From positions 3,175,411 through 3,239,410 of the forward strand of contig NZ_LT906662.1 in the NCBI RefSeq assembly GCF_900205865.1: a stretch of DNA of 64,000 nucleotides. The letters are read 5' to 3'. The position numbers and the translations under genes were made by a program. This DNA comes from Thermoanaerobacterium sp. RBIITD. Lineage in GTDB: Bacteria; Bacillota; Thermoanaerobacteria; Thermoanaerobacterales; Thermoanaerobacteraceae. The notes beneath the pieces were generated by a model. The model was not told where the DNA came from and did not search any database. It was given only the letters and a program-made list of their open reading frames with translations. The first letter of the stretch is position 1. Each line of letters starts with the position of its first letter. This document shows, in pieces, positions 35,420-44,061 of this stretch.

Positions 35420-36243
35420 TGGCATCTAAACTTATTGAAAAGTATTATAGAATAGACACATTGCCAAATATATGGTGCCCGGGTTGTAGTAATGGCATTA
35501 TAACATCTGCAATTATTAGAGCAATAGACAACTTAAAATTAAACCAAGATAAGGTTTGTATAGTTTCTGGAATAGGTTGTTCCTCAAGGGCATCAGGATA
35601 TTTAAATTTTGACACACTTCATACTACACACGGAAGGGCATTAGCATTCGCGACTGGTATAAAAGTAGCAAATCCAGAACTTACAGTCATTGTTATAACA
35701 GGTGATGGTGACTGTGCTGCTATAGGTGGAAATCATTTCATACATGCGTGCAGAAGAAACATAGATTTAACTACAATTATGTTTAATAATAGCATATATG
35801 GTATGACAGGTGGTCAATATTCTCCAACTACACCTACAATGGATAGGGCAACAACCGCACCATACGGAAATTTAGACAGAGATTTTGATATGTGTAAGCT
35901 TGCAATAGCTGCAGGTGCAACATATGTTGCAAGAGGTACAGCTTACCATACTTTGCAGTTAGTTAAACTGATTGAAAATGGAATCCTTCATAAGGGATTT
36001 TCTTTTGTTGAAGCTATTAGTATTTGTCCGACATATTATGGAAGAAAAAATAAAAAAGGCGATGCTCGAAAAATGTTAGAGTGGCAAAAAGAACATGCTA
36101 TAACAATTAATCAGGCGAATAAAATGTCAAAAAGGGAACTTTCAGATAAATTTATTATAGGGGAATTTTTAAATATAAATGAACCAGAGTTTACAGACAA
36201 CTACCAAGAATTAATAAACAGTTTGAAGGTGAATTATAAATGA
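35419..36243 (+). CDS. korB: 2-oxoacid:ferredoxin oxidoreductase, beta (thiamine diphosphate) subunit
   Basis: 274 residues. WCPGCSNGII near 17 supplies an Fe-S or core Cys pair, GIGCSSRASGY follows, and the ThDP/Mg motif is GDGDCAAIGGNHFIHACRRN with FNNSIYGMTGGQYSPTTP (about 93-137). Starts on the last base of the korA stop; korC overlaps its stop by 4 nt. Confidence 0.92.
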   Translation: MASKLIEKYYRIDTLPNIWCPGCSNGIITSAIIRAIDNLKLNQDKVCIVSGIGCSSRASGYLNFDTLHTTHGRALAFATGIKVANPELTVIVITGDGDCAAIGGNHFIHACRRNIDLTTIMFNNSIYGMTGGQYSPTTPTMDRATTAPYGNLDRDFDMCKLAIAAGATYVARGTAYHTLQLVKLIENGILHKGFSFVEAISICPTYYGRKNKKGDARKMLEWQKEHAITINQANKMSKRELSDKFIIGEFLNINEPEFTDNYQELINSLKVNYK

Positions 36244-36785
36244 AAGATAAAATAGAATTGAGGTTAGGAGGTTATGGTGGGCAAGGTTTGATACTTGCTG
36301 GAATAATTTTAGCTGAAGCTGCAATGTTAGACGGAAAAAATTGTATTCAGACCCAATCTTATGGCCCTGAAGCGAGAGGAGGTGCAAGTAAATCTGAAGT
36401 AATAATTAGCAATAATTCAATAAAATATCCAAAAGTACTAAACCCTGATATATTGCTTTCATTATCTCAAAAAGCATATGACAAATATAGAAAGGATTTA
36501 AAAAATAATGGTATCATAATCATAGATAATTCAATATTCAAACATGCTGATGAAACTAATATTATTTATTCTTTACCTATAATAGAAACAGCACAAAAAA
36601 TCCTTGGAAGAGCATTTGTCGCTAATATAGTATCACTTGGCGTTATAGCAGAATTAACAAATGTAGTTTCTAAGAAATCTCTTTTAAGGGCTGTACTTGA
36701 GAGGGTTCCAGCAGGTACAGAGGAATTAAATGAAAATGCTCTTAATGAAGGTTATAAATTAATAAAAGATAAAGAAAGGATTTAA
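36240..36785 (+). CDS. korC: 2-oxoacid:ferredoxin oxidoreductase, gamma subunit
   Basis: 181 residues with LGGYGGQGLILAGIILAEAA and TQSYGPEARGGASKSEVIIS, the hallmark of the gamma domain. Translationally coupled to korB (ATGA). Completes the four-subunit enzyme encoded from 34102. Confidence 0.92.
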   Translation: MKDKIELRLGGYGGQGLILAGIILAEAAMLDGKNCIQTQSYGPEARGGASKSEVIISNNSIKYPKVLNPDILLSLSQKAYDKYRKDLKNNGIIIIDNSIFKHADETNIIYSLPIIETAQKILGRAFVANIVSLGVIAELTNVVSKKSLLRAVLERVPAGTEELNENALNEGYKLIKDKERI

Positions 36786-36788
36786 ACG

Positions 36789-37661
36789 ATGGATAAAATG
36801 GATAAAACGGAAGATCTTATAAAGAGAATACAAGATAATTATACGCAATTAAGTAAAAGTCAAAAGATTATAGCAGAGTATATAATAAATCACTATGATA
36901 AGGCTGCTTTTATGACTGCGGCAAAACTAGGAAGTAGTATAAACATTAGTGAATCAACAGTCGTTAGATTTGCTAATACACTAGGTTATGACGGCTATCC
37001 AGAACTTCAAAGTGCGTTGCAGGAGTTAATAAAAAATAAGCTAACAACTGTACAAAGACTTGAAATGACAGATGAAACAGATGAAATATCTATATTAAAT
37101 AATGTACTTAAATCTGACATAGAAAATATAAGAGAAACAATAGAAGAATTAGATAAAAACTCATTTAAGAAAGTTGTAGATAGCATATTCCAAGCTAAAA
37201 AAATCTATATAATAGGTTTTAGAAGTTCTACAGCAATAGCTGAATATTTAGGCTTTTATTTAAATTTAATACTTGAAAATGTGACAGTAGTAAAACCTGG
37301 TATTTCTGATGTTTTTGAGCAAATGCTCAGGGTTAGTTCGGATGACCTTGTTATCGGTATAGGCTTTCCAAGATATTCAAAAAGAACAATTGAGGTACTG
37401 AAATATGCTAAATCACAAAAGGCTAAAATAGTAACAATAACAGATAGTTTAATATCACCACTTACAACTGTTGCAGATGAAGTGTTACTATCAAAGAGCA
37501 ATATGGCATCATTTGTTGATTCATTAGTTGCACCATTAAGTTTAGTAAATGCGCTTATTGTATCTGTCGGTATAAAAGAAAAGGAAAAAATAACCGATAC
37601 ATTTGAAAAATTAGAGAGTATTTGGGATGAATATGGTATCTACTTATCTAAAACAGTTTAA
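36789..37661 (+). CDS. MurR/RpiR family transcriptional regulator
   Basis: 290 residues: N-terminal helix-turn-helix (MTAAKLGSSINISESTVVRFANTLGYDGYPE, about 37-68, in three pieces) and a C-terminal SIS domain (KIYIIGFRSSTAIAEYL, VIGIGFPRYSKRTIEVL) that senses a phosphosugar or similar anion. It begins 4 nt after korC, so it is in the same transcript, and the ruined glutamate dehydrogenase lies just after it. A regulator of 2-oxoglutarate/glutamate use is suggested by place only. Confidence 0.9.
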   Translation: MDKMDKTEDLIKRIQDNYTQLSKSQKIIAEYIINHYDKAAFMTAAKLGSSINISESTVVRFANTLGYDGYPELQSALQELIKNKLTTVQRLEMTDETDEISILNNVLKSDIENIRETIEELDKNSFKKVVDSIFQAKKIYIIGFRSSTAIAEYLGFYLNLILENVTVVKPGISDVFEQMLRVSSDDLVIGIGFPRYSKRTIEVLKYAKSQKAKIVTITDSLISPLTTVADEVLLSKSNMASFVDSLVAPLSLVNALIVSVGIKEKEKITDTFEKLESIWDEYGIYLSKTV

Positions 37662-37681
37662 AAATTTAAGGTGGTATAATT

Positions 37682-37862
37682 TTGACTGAAGAGTGTTTAA
37701 ATCCTCTTACAATAGCATGGTTGTGGTCTTTTAGGTGTGGAGATAGAACAAAAGCAATTGATGCCAAATGCATTTGAAATATCTAAAGAATATAAAATTA
37801 ATATGAGGTCTGCTTCATATGTTTCAATTTATGAGGCAATGAAAATGAGAGGCTGGATATGA
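37682..37862 (+). pseudogene. Remnant of a glutamate/leucine dehydrogenase gene
   Basis: A TTG after TAAGGTGG begins LTEECLNPLTIA, like the first residues of the Glu/Leu/Phe/Val dehydrogenase family. It soon leaves the family, and the later part, in another frame (from about 37720), reads VEIEQKQLMPNAFEISKEYK then INMRSASYVSIYEAMKMRGW, which matches the family's last residues (MRtAAy...AMkxRGW). Roughly 370 middle codons are missing and there is at least one frame change. A terminator follows. This fills the long gap between the RpiR gene and the phosphatase gene. Confidence 0.7.
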
Positions 37863-37892
37863 AAAAAATGCCTTTATTGAAGGCATTTTTTT
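37862..37892 (+). terminator. Terminator after the dehydrogenase remnant
   Basis: Stem AATGCCTT / AAGGCATT, 5-nt loop, A run before and T run after. Confidence 0.85.
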
Positions 37893-37973
37893 ATGTGTTA
37901 AAATAAATAAGTCAATGAAAATTTAATGTTTTTTCAAAGATATATAATATATAATACTAAATGGGGGATTTAT

Positions 37974-38597
37974 ATGCCAACACGTTTATATATAGTAAGA
38001 CATGGTGAAAGCACTTGGAATGCCTTAAACAAGATACAGGGTTCAAGCGATATAGAATTAACTGAAATGGGATTAATGCAAGCTCGAATGCTATCAAAAA
38101 GATTAAGAACAGAGAAGATAGACGCAATTTATTCAAGTGATTTAAAAAGAGCTTATTTGACAGCATCTATAATAGCAAATGAATTAAATTTAGATGTAAA
38201 GAAACTACCAGAATTAAGGGAAATAGCATTTGGCGTGTGGGAAGGACTAACAGTAAATGAAATACAAAATCTTTATAAAGACATTTATGACCTATGGAGA
38301 ACAAATCCTGTAAAAGCCATAATTGAAGGTGCTGAAACACTAAAAGATGTCCAAAATAGAATATTGAATGGTACGTATAAATTAATAGAAAAATACAAAA
38401 ATAAAAATATATTAATTGTCTCACACGGTACTTCCATAAAATCGCTTATTTTGGGATTATTAGGTTTAGATTTAAGCTATTATCCTAAAATAAGACAGGA
38501 TAATACTGCATTAAATATAGTAGACATAAAAGATGATGGTAATGCGGTTTTAGTGTTATTAAATGATACATGCCATTTAAGGAGCGAAAATAATTGA
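37974..38597 (+). CDS. Histidine phosphatase family protein
   Basis: 207 residues of the phosphoglycerate mutase-like superfamily: YIVRHGESTWN (phospho-His) at the start, YSSDLKRAYLTA, LREIAFGVWEGLT and LIVSHGTSIKSL (second His). It could act on cobalamin, sugar or other phosphate esters; alpha-ribazole phosphatase is one common member. ATG 37974 was chosen (TGGGGGA 6 nt before); the longer frame lacks a ribosome site. The following gene overlaps its stop. Confidence 0.88.
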   Translation: MPTRLYIVRHGESTWNALNKIQGSSDIELTEMGLMQARMLSKRLRTEKIDAIYSSDLKRAYLTASIIANELNLDVKKLPELREIAFGVWEGLTVNEIQNLYKDIYDLWRTNPVKAIIEGAETLKDVQNRILNGTYKLIEKYKNKNILIVSHGTSIKSLILGLLGLDLSYYPKIRQDNTALNIVDIKDDGNAVLVLLNDTCHLRSENN

Positions 38598-39811
38598 AAA
38601 AAGTTTTTGTTATCGGCTGTGGCCCAGCTGGAATGATGGCAGCTTTAGCTAGTTCCAGCATAGGAAACGAAGTTTGTATATTTGAAAGAAATGATATACC
38701 CGGAAAAAAACTATTGATTACAGGTAAAGGTAGATGTAATATAACTAATGTAGCTTCTATAAAAGAATTTGTCGATAATACACCGAGAAATGGTAAATTT
38801 CTCTATAGTGCATTTAATAAATTTTCTAATACAGACCTAATTAATTTTCTTAATAAGAATGGTTTAAATACAAAAGTTGAAAGAGGCGGTAGGGTTTTTC
38901 CTGCTTCAGACAAGTCAAATGATGTTTTGAATTTTTTTATAAAAATGCTAAGACAAAATAATGTAAATATATATTATAATTCGAGAGTTACCGAAATTTT
39001 ATCTGATGGCAAAAATGTGATCGGAATAGTAGTCAACGGTGAAAAAAAATATTGCGATAGCATAATCCTGTCAACAGGAGGTTTATCATATCCTTTAACA
39101 GGATCTACAGGAGATGGATATGATTTAGCAAAGAAATTAGGTCATACAATAATTGAATTAAAACCATCATTGGTACCACTTGTTACCGAAGAAGATGTCA
39201 GCAGTATGATGGGTTTATCGCTTAAGAATATAAATGCTGGGGCATATATCAATAATAAATTAATAAAAGAAGAATTCGGAGAAATGATGTTTACACACTT
39301 TGGTATATCTGGACCTGTTATATTAACACTTAGTAGTTTTATTAAGGATTATATTGACAAAAGTATCATAATTAAAATTGATTTAAAGCCTGCCTTAAGT
39401 TTTGAAAAACTCGATGATAGAATGTTGAGGGATTTTACAAAATACTCGAAGAAAGAGTTTAAAAACTCTCTAAATGACTTATTGCCACAGTCTATGATCC
39501 CACATATTATCAAAATGAGTGGAATAAGTCCAGATAAAAAGACGTCTGAAGTTACAAAATCTGAAAGAAATAATCTAATACGTTTGTTAAAAGAATTTAC
39601 ACTTCACATAAGATCGACAAGGCCAATAAAAGAAGCCATTATAACTTCAGGTGGTGTAAGCACAAAAGAAATAAATCCGAAAACAATGGAATCAAAATTA
39701 ATAAAGGGACTATTTTTTTCCGGCGAGATTATTGATGTTGATGCCTTAACAGGCGGGTTTAATCTCCAAATAGCTTTTTCAACAGGATATTTAGCAGGTC
39801 TCAACTCCTAA
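38594..39811 (+). CDS. HI0933-type NAD(P)/FAD-dependent oxidoreductase
   Basis: 405 residues. FAD-binding VIGCGPAGMMAALAS at 5-19, GKKLLITGKGRCNITN near 36-51, ARGGRVFPAS-like ERGGRVFPASD near 96, LSTGGLSYPLTGSTGDGY near 157, and TSGGVSTKEINPKTMESKL near 350. The family includes the bile-acid reductase-like BaiN but is largely uncharacterised. TTG start overlapping the previous stop. Confidence 0.88.
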   Translation: MKKVFVIGCGPAGMMAALASSSIGNEVCIFERNDIPGKKLLITGKGRCNITNVASIKEFVDNTPRNGKFLYSAFNKFSNTDLINFLNKNGLNTKVERGGRVFPASDKSNDVLNFFIKMLRQNNVNIYYNSRVTEILSDGKNVIGIVVNGEKKYCDSIILSTGGLSYPLTGSTGDGYDLAKKLGHTIIELKPSLVPLVTEEDVSSMMGLSLKNINAGAYINNKLIKEEFGEMMFTHFGISGPVILTLSSFIKDYIDKSIIIKIDLKPALSFEKLDDRMLRDFTKYSKKEFKNSLNDLLPQSMIPHIIKMSGISPDKKTSEVTKSERNNLIRLLKEFTLHIRSTRPIKEAIITSGGVSTKEINPKTMESKLIKGLFFSGEIIDVDALTGGFNLQIAFSTGYLAGLNS

Positions 39812-39837
39812 ATACTCCTTTCGCATTTTTTTTAATT

Positions 39838-39866
39838 TTATGCATAAAATATATAAGAATGCATAA
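39838..39866. repeat. Short inverted repeat before the DUF4330 gene
   Basis: TTATGCAT and ATGCATAA, 13 nt apart; ATGCATAA also occurs as a direct repeat 19 bp apart. It abuts the ribosome site. A protein operator is possible. Confidence 0.45.
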
Positions 39867-39877
39867 GGAGGATAATT

Positions 39878-40342
39878 ATGGGAAAGAGAGTTAAAAAATC
39901 AAGTACTGTATTTTACATAAGTTTCGAAAACATTGTAGGTTTATTTGTAGTTGCTGGCTTTTTTGTTATGATCATTTTACAAGTGTCAATGCTAAATGAC
40001 AATATAAGGGTTTTTCTAAATTCAACGGAGAAAATAGAAGGTATAAATATCAATACATATTTATCGAAAAAGGGAACAGTAAGGCTCGAGCTCGTTGGCA
40101 AGGATAGAGCACAAGATGCTTATGTGCTCGTTAACGGCGATCCTAAGTATAATTTTAAAAACAGATCTGTAGATATAATAGTTAAATCGGATGAGCTGAT
40201 AGAAATTGATGGAACAAAATATAAACAAAATTTATACGTGAAAGTATCTGATACAAGTGATAATGTAATAGAACCACAGAAAACTGCTGTAATAAAAGTA
40301 AATGGTAATATAGAAATAGTAGGACGAGTTAAACTAAAATGA
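39878..40342 (+). CDS. DUF4330 family membrane protein
   Basis: 154 residues: short basic N-terminus, one membrane helix (about 16-36), then a beta-rich outside domain (TVRLELVGKDRAQ, VDIIVKSDELIEIDGTKYK). Family of unknown function, common before aroH or cmk in Clostridia. AAGGAGG ribosome site overlaps a short inverted repeat. Confidence 0.75.
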   Translation: MGKRVKKSSTVFYISFENIVGLFVVAGFFVMIILQVSMLNDNIRVFLNSTEKIEGININTYLSKKGTVRLELVGKDRAQDAYVLVNGDPKYNFKNRSVDIIVKSDELIEIDGTKYKQNLYVKVSDTSDNVIEPQKTAVIKVNGNIEIVGRVKLK

Positions 40343-40344
40343 TA

Positions 40345-40373
40345 TTGTTATAATAATAATTTTACTATATAAT
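40345..40373 (+). promoter_or_regulatory. sigma-A promoter of the aroH-cmk-plsC-ispH operon
   Basis: TTGTTA, 17 nt, TATAAT, 34 nt before the inferred aroH start. Confidence 0.6.
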
Positions 40374-40406
40374 AGTTTAAAAGAGTTACTGAAAGGAGAA
40401 TGTCTT

Positions 40407-40754
40407 ATTAAAGCAATAAGAGGTGCGATTACTACTGAAAATACAAAAGAGGACATCTTTAGAGATACTATATACCTTATAAAAGAAATTTTTAACAATA
40501 ATGCAATTGATTTGACGGACGTTATATCAATAATATTTAGCGCAACAAAAGACTTAAACAGTGCGTATCCTGCTGAGGCTTTAAGATATTATGGCATTAC
40601 AAATGTTCCAATGATGTGTTTTCAGGAAATGGATGTTAATGGGAGTTTAAAAAAATGTATTAGGGTTATGGTGTTGGTTGATTGTGACAAAGAAAAAATG
40701 GTTAAACATGTATATTTAAAAGATGCAAAATCATTGCGGCCTGATATAGCATAA
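40407..40754 (+). CDS. aroH: Chorismate mutase, AroH class, apparent ATT start
   Basis: Converts chorismate to prephenate. 115 residues of the trimeric AroH type: MKAIRGAITTENTKEDI, SAYPAEALRYYGI, MCFQEMDVNGSLKKCIRVMV and HVYLKDAKSLRPDI. The first ATG, GTG or TTG downstream would delete the N-terminal active-site Arg (in IRGAI). The frame is open upstream with no usual start after the GAAAGGAGAA site at 40391-40400, and ATT 40407 lies 8 nt from GGAG and gives exactly the family N-terminus. I infer initiation at ATT. Confidence 0.85.
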   Translation: MKAIRGAITTENTKEDIFRDTIYLIKEIFNNNAIDLTDVISIIFSATKDLNSAYPAEALRYYGITNVPMMCFQEMDVNGSLKKCIRVMVLVDCDKEKMVKHVYLKDAKSLRPDIA

Positions 40755-40766
40755 GGTGGTGAAGAT

Positions 40767-41417
40767 ATGACAATAAAAGTGGCCATAGATGGTCCGGCTG
40801 GCGCTGGCAAAAGTACCGTTGCAAAAAAGCTTGCTGAAAAACTTAGGTTTACATATATAGATACAGGTGCAATGTACAGGGCCTTAACATATAAAATTTT
40901 GAAAGATTGCATCGATATAAATGATAAGGATAAAATCATTGATTTAGCGAAGAAATGTGATCTAAAATTAAAAGGCGATAAAATTTTTTTGAATAATATA
41001 AATGTTACAGATATGATACGCAATCAAGATGTTACTGAAAAGGTATCACTTATATCAAAAATTCCTGAAGTAAGAGACATAATGGTGCAGCTACAAAAAA
41101 GTATGTCACAAACTAGTAATGTTATTATGGATGGCAGAGACATAACGACAGTTGTCATGCCCGATGCCCAGTTTAAATTTTATTTAACAGCAAGTGACGA
41201 AATAAGAGCAAAACGTCGTTATGATGAGTTGAAAGAAAAGAATATTGATGTAAAATTTGAAGATATATTATGTGACATTAAAAGAAGAGATAAAATTGAT
41301 ATGGAGCGAGATGTTGCACCATTAAAAATATCTGAAGATGCGATAGTAATAGATACATCATATATGTCAATTGATGAAGTTGTCGATAAATTATACGGTA
41401 TTATCGCTAAAAAGTAA
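40767..41417 (+). CDS. cmk: Cytidylate kinase
   Basis: Phosphorylates CMP and dCMP. 216 residues: P-loop DGPAGAGKSTVAKKLA at 7-22, YIDTGAMYRALTYK for the NMP site, MDGRDITTVVMPDA near 124 and the lid KRRDKIDMERDVAPL near 170. AAGGTGGTGA ribosome site; plsC follows. Confidence 0.96.
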   Translation: MTIKVAIDGPAGAGKSTVAKKLAEKLRFTYIDTGAMYRALTYKILKDCIDINDKDKIIDLAKKCDLKLKGDKIFLNNINVTDMIRNQDVTEKVSLISKIPEVRDIMVQLQKSMSQTSNVIMDGRDITTVVMPDAQFKFYLTASDEIRAKRRYDELKEKNIDVKFEDILCDIKRRDKIDMERDVAPLKISEDAIVIDTSYMSIDEVVDKLYGIIAKK

Positions 41418-41431
41418 AAGGGGGAAAAGTG

Positions 41432-42010
41432 ATGTTCTATTATTTAGCGAAATACATTGTATTATTTATTATAAGAATAATTTTTAGAATTCATATCGAG
41501 GGATATGAGAATGTTCCTAAATCTGGTCCTTTAATAATATGTCCTAATCACATAAGCTTTCTTGACCCACCTATAATCGGGGCTTTATTCAATAGAAGAA
41601 TATACTTTATGGCAAAAGTTGAACTTTTTAAAAATCCTCTATTTAGTTTTATATTGAGTAAGGGGTTAGGTGCATTTCCTGTAAAAAGAGGAACTTCAGA
41701 TTTAACTGCTATAAAAACAGCATTAAAGCATCTAAAAAAAGGACATGCTATTGGTATATTTCCTGAGGGTACTAGAAGTAAAACGGGTAAATTACAAAAA
41801 GCGGAACCTGGTGTATCACTTCTTTCAGTTAAAGGTTCAGCTCCTGTTTTGCCTGTTGGGATTAAGTCGAATTATAGATTATTTTCAAAAATAACAATAA
41901 AGATAGGTAAACCAATTTATTTTTATGAATATAAAAGTTCACATCTAACATCACAGGATATGACAAATATAGGTGAGAAAATTATGATGGAAATCTCAAA
42001 ATTGATTTAG
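41432..42010 (+). CDS. plsC: 1-acyl-sn-glycerol-3-phosphate acyltransferase
   Basis: Second acylation of phosphatidic acid synthesis at the membrane. 192 residues with an N-terminal hydrophobic helix, the NHxxxxD catalytic motif (NHISFLDPP near 35) and FPEGTRSKTGKLQKAEPG near 111. ATG 41432 preferred over GTG 41429 by spacing from AGGGGG. Between cmk and ispH as in many Clostridia. Confidence 0.92.
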   Translation: MFYYLAKYIVLFIIRIIFRIHIEGYENVPKSGPLIICPNHISFLDPPIIGALFNRRIYFMAKVELFKNPLFSFILSKGLGAFPVKRGTSDLTAIKTALKHLKKGHAIGIFPEGTRSKTGKLQKAEPGVSLLSVKGSAPVLPVGIKSNYRLFSKITIKIGKPIYFYEYKSSHLTSQDMTNIGEKIMMEISKLI

Positions 42011-42019
42011 GAGGCAATA

Positions 42020-42880
42020 ATGAAAATTTTAGTTGCAAATAATGCTGGATTTTGTTTTGGCGTAAAAAGGGCTGTTGAAAAAGCTTATGATCAATTAAAT
42101 AACAAGGACGGTAAAAACACTTACACATATGGTGATTTAATACACAATCCCCAAGTTGTAAGCGATCTAGAAGGTAAAGGTATTAAAAGTATAAAAAAAA
42201 TTGAGAATTTGACTAAAAATGATAGAATTATCATAAGGACCCATGGAATATCTGAAAAAATATATAATAATTTGAAGGAAAAAAAGATTGAATTGATAGA
42301 TATGACATGTCCATTTGTTAAAAGAGTTCAAAAGATAGTCAATGGGTATTATAAAAAGGGGTATTGTATTATTATAATTGGTGATAAAAATCATCCGGAA
42401 GTTATTGGTGTCAATGGGTGGTGTAATGATTCCGCATTTGTAGTTAAGTCAGTTGATGATGCAAAAATATTGCCGCATTTAAATAAAGCTTGTGTTGTTG
42501 CACAAACAACAATCACCCAGGAGATGTGGGATGATATTTTAGATATATTAAATAAAAAAGTTGATGAACTGATATCGTTTAATACCATTTGTGATGCGAC
42601 ACATAAAAGACAAAAATCAGCTGAAGAACTATCAAAAGAAGTTGATATAATGATAGTGATTGGTGGGAAAAATAGCTCAAATACTCAAAAATTAAAAAAA
42701 ATATGCGAAAGTAATTGTAAGAATACAATTCAAATAGAAAGCGCTGGTGAGATAGACATAAATACATTTAGAGATGTTGATATTGTCGGTATTACTGCAG
42801 GTGCTTCAACACCTGATTATCTGATAGAAGAAGTAATAAAAAAAATTATGGGAACAAGAAAGGAAGATAGTAATGAGTAA
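42020..42880 (+). CDS. ispH: 4-hydroxy-3-methylbut-2-enyl diphosphate reductase
   Basis: Last step of the MEP isoprenoid pathway, an oxygen-sensitive 4Fe-4S enzyme. 286 residues with the three cluster Cys in AGFCFGVKRA (residue 12), DMTCPFVKR (about 96) and TICDATHKRQ (about 192), plus active-site RTHGIS and Glu in TQEMW. Its last 8 nt overlap the S1 gene; in many Clostridia the two are one fused protein. Confidence 0.96.
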   Translation: MKILVANNAGFCFGVKRAVEKAYDQLNNKDGKNTYTYGDLIHNPQVVSDLEGKGIKSIKKIENLTKNDRIIIRTHGISEKIYNNLKEKKIELIDMTCPFVKRVQKIVNGYYKKGYCIIIIGDKNHPEVIGVNGWCNDSAFVVKSVDDAKILPHLNKACVVAQTTITQEMWDDILDILNKKVDELISFNTICDATHKRQKSAEELSKEVDIMIVIGGKNSSNTQKLKKICESNCKNTIQIESAGEIDINTFRDVDIVGITAGASTPDYLIEEVIKKIMGTRKEDSNE

Positions 42881-43958
42881 TTTTATGGATGAATATAATT
42901 TTAATTTAATTCATTCGGGTGATATTGTTAAAGGTAAAATCATAAAATTATTAGATGATGGTGTAATAGCAGACATAGGATATAAATCTGACGCTTATAT
43001 ATCTAAAGATCAATTGTCTCTGGATCCGAATATTAATATTTACAATAGCTTCAAAGAAGGCGATGAAATTGATTTGTATATAATTAAAAGAGAAGATGAA
43101 AATGGCAATGTCGTAGCATCAAAAGTTAAAGCAGATATCGAAATGGCAAATGAAAAGCTTGATGCTGCATATAAAAATGGCTATATAATAAACGGTAAAG
43201 TAATAGAAGTTGTTAAAGGCGGAGTTATTGCCGATGTATTGGGTGTTAAAGCTTTTATACCCGCATCTTTGCTCGACGTACAATATATAAAAGATTTAAA
43301 TGATTATGTAGGGAAGGATGTCAGAGTAAAGATTATAGAACATATACCACATAAAAAATTAGTGGCATCACAAAAAGCAGTATTAGAAGAAGAAAACATG
43401 AGAAAGAAAGAAGACTTGTTTAGTCAAATTAAGGAAGGACAGATAATTGAAGGAACTGTAAAAAACATTACTAAATTCGGCGCATTTATAGACGTAGGTG
43501 GTGTTGATGGATTAATACCAATAAGCGAAATATCATGGGGAAGAATTAAAGACATCAGTGAAGTACTAAAAGTAGGGGATATGGTGAATGTATACGTCGT
43601 TAATGTAGACAAGGATAAAGATAGAATAACATTGAGTCTAAGAAACCTTATACCAGAGCCATGGTCTATTATTAGTGGAAAATATAAGATAGGCGACATA
43701 ATTAAAGGGAAGATTGTAAGTATCACTACATTTGGTGTTTTTGTTGAAATTGAACCAGGAATTGAAGGTTTATTACACAAATCCAACTTAATAAGAAAGA
43801 TAAAAGAATATAGTGAAGGTACTGAAATAATAGTAGAAATATTAGATGTTGACTATGATAACAAAAAAATAAGTTTAAAAGAAGTTGATAAAAACAACGA
43901 AGTATATGAATTAAAAAGTGAAGAGTTAAATGTATCAATAAAAGACAGAATTGAATAA
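42873..43958 (+). CDS. S1 RNA-binding domain protein (ribosomal protein S1-like)
   Basis: 361 residues holding four S1 domains (about 14-85, 100-165, 185-255, 270-340); examples are GSVVDGIV-like SGDIVKGKIIKLLDDGVIAD and VKNITKFGAFIDVGGVDGLI in domain 3. Corresponds to RpsA of Firmicutes or to the C-terminal half of the IspH-S1 fusion. ATG lies inside ispH. Confidence 0.9.
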   Translation: MSNFMDEYNFNLIHSGDIVKGKIIKLLDDGVIADIGYKSDAYISKDQLSLDPNINIYNSFKEGDEIDLYIIKREDENGNVVASKVKADIEMANEKLDAAYKNGYIINGKVIEVVKGGVIADVLGVKAFIPASLLDVQYIKDLNDYVGKDVRVKIIEHIPHKKLVASQKAVLEEENMRKKEDLFSQIKEGQIIEGTVKNITKFGAFIDVGGVDGLIPISEISWGRIKDISEVLKVGDMVNVYVVNVDKDKDRITLSLRNLIPEPWSIISGKYKIGDIIKGKIVSITTFGVFVEIEPGIEGLLHKSNLIRKIKEYSEGTEIIVEILDVDYDNKKISLKEVDKNNEVYELKSEELNVSIKDRIE

Positions 43959-43982
43959 TTTTTTAGTGTCATGTGAAATACC

Positions 43983-44010
43983 TTGACAAAAGTCAAAAAT
44001 CTGATAAAAT
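43983..44010 (+). promoter_or_regulatory. sigma-A promoter of speD
   Basis: TTGACA, 16 nt, TAAAAT; 52 nt before the speD start. Confidence 0.65.
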
Positions 44011-44061
44011 TTATTTTATTGAATATCCGTACTTTAAAAAACGAGGAGGCAAGATTATAGA

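Noticed and set aside
40622-41023. Opposite-strand open frames longer than 60 codons inside cmk and many other genes
   Set aside because: They lie wholly within well-recognised genes, lack ribosome sites and have no family features; taken as shadows.
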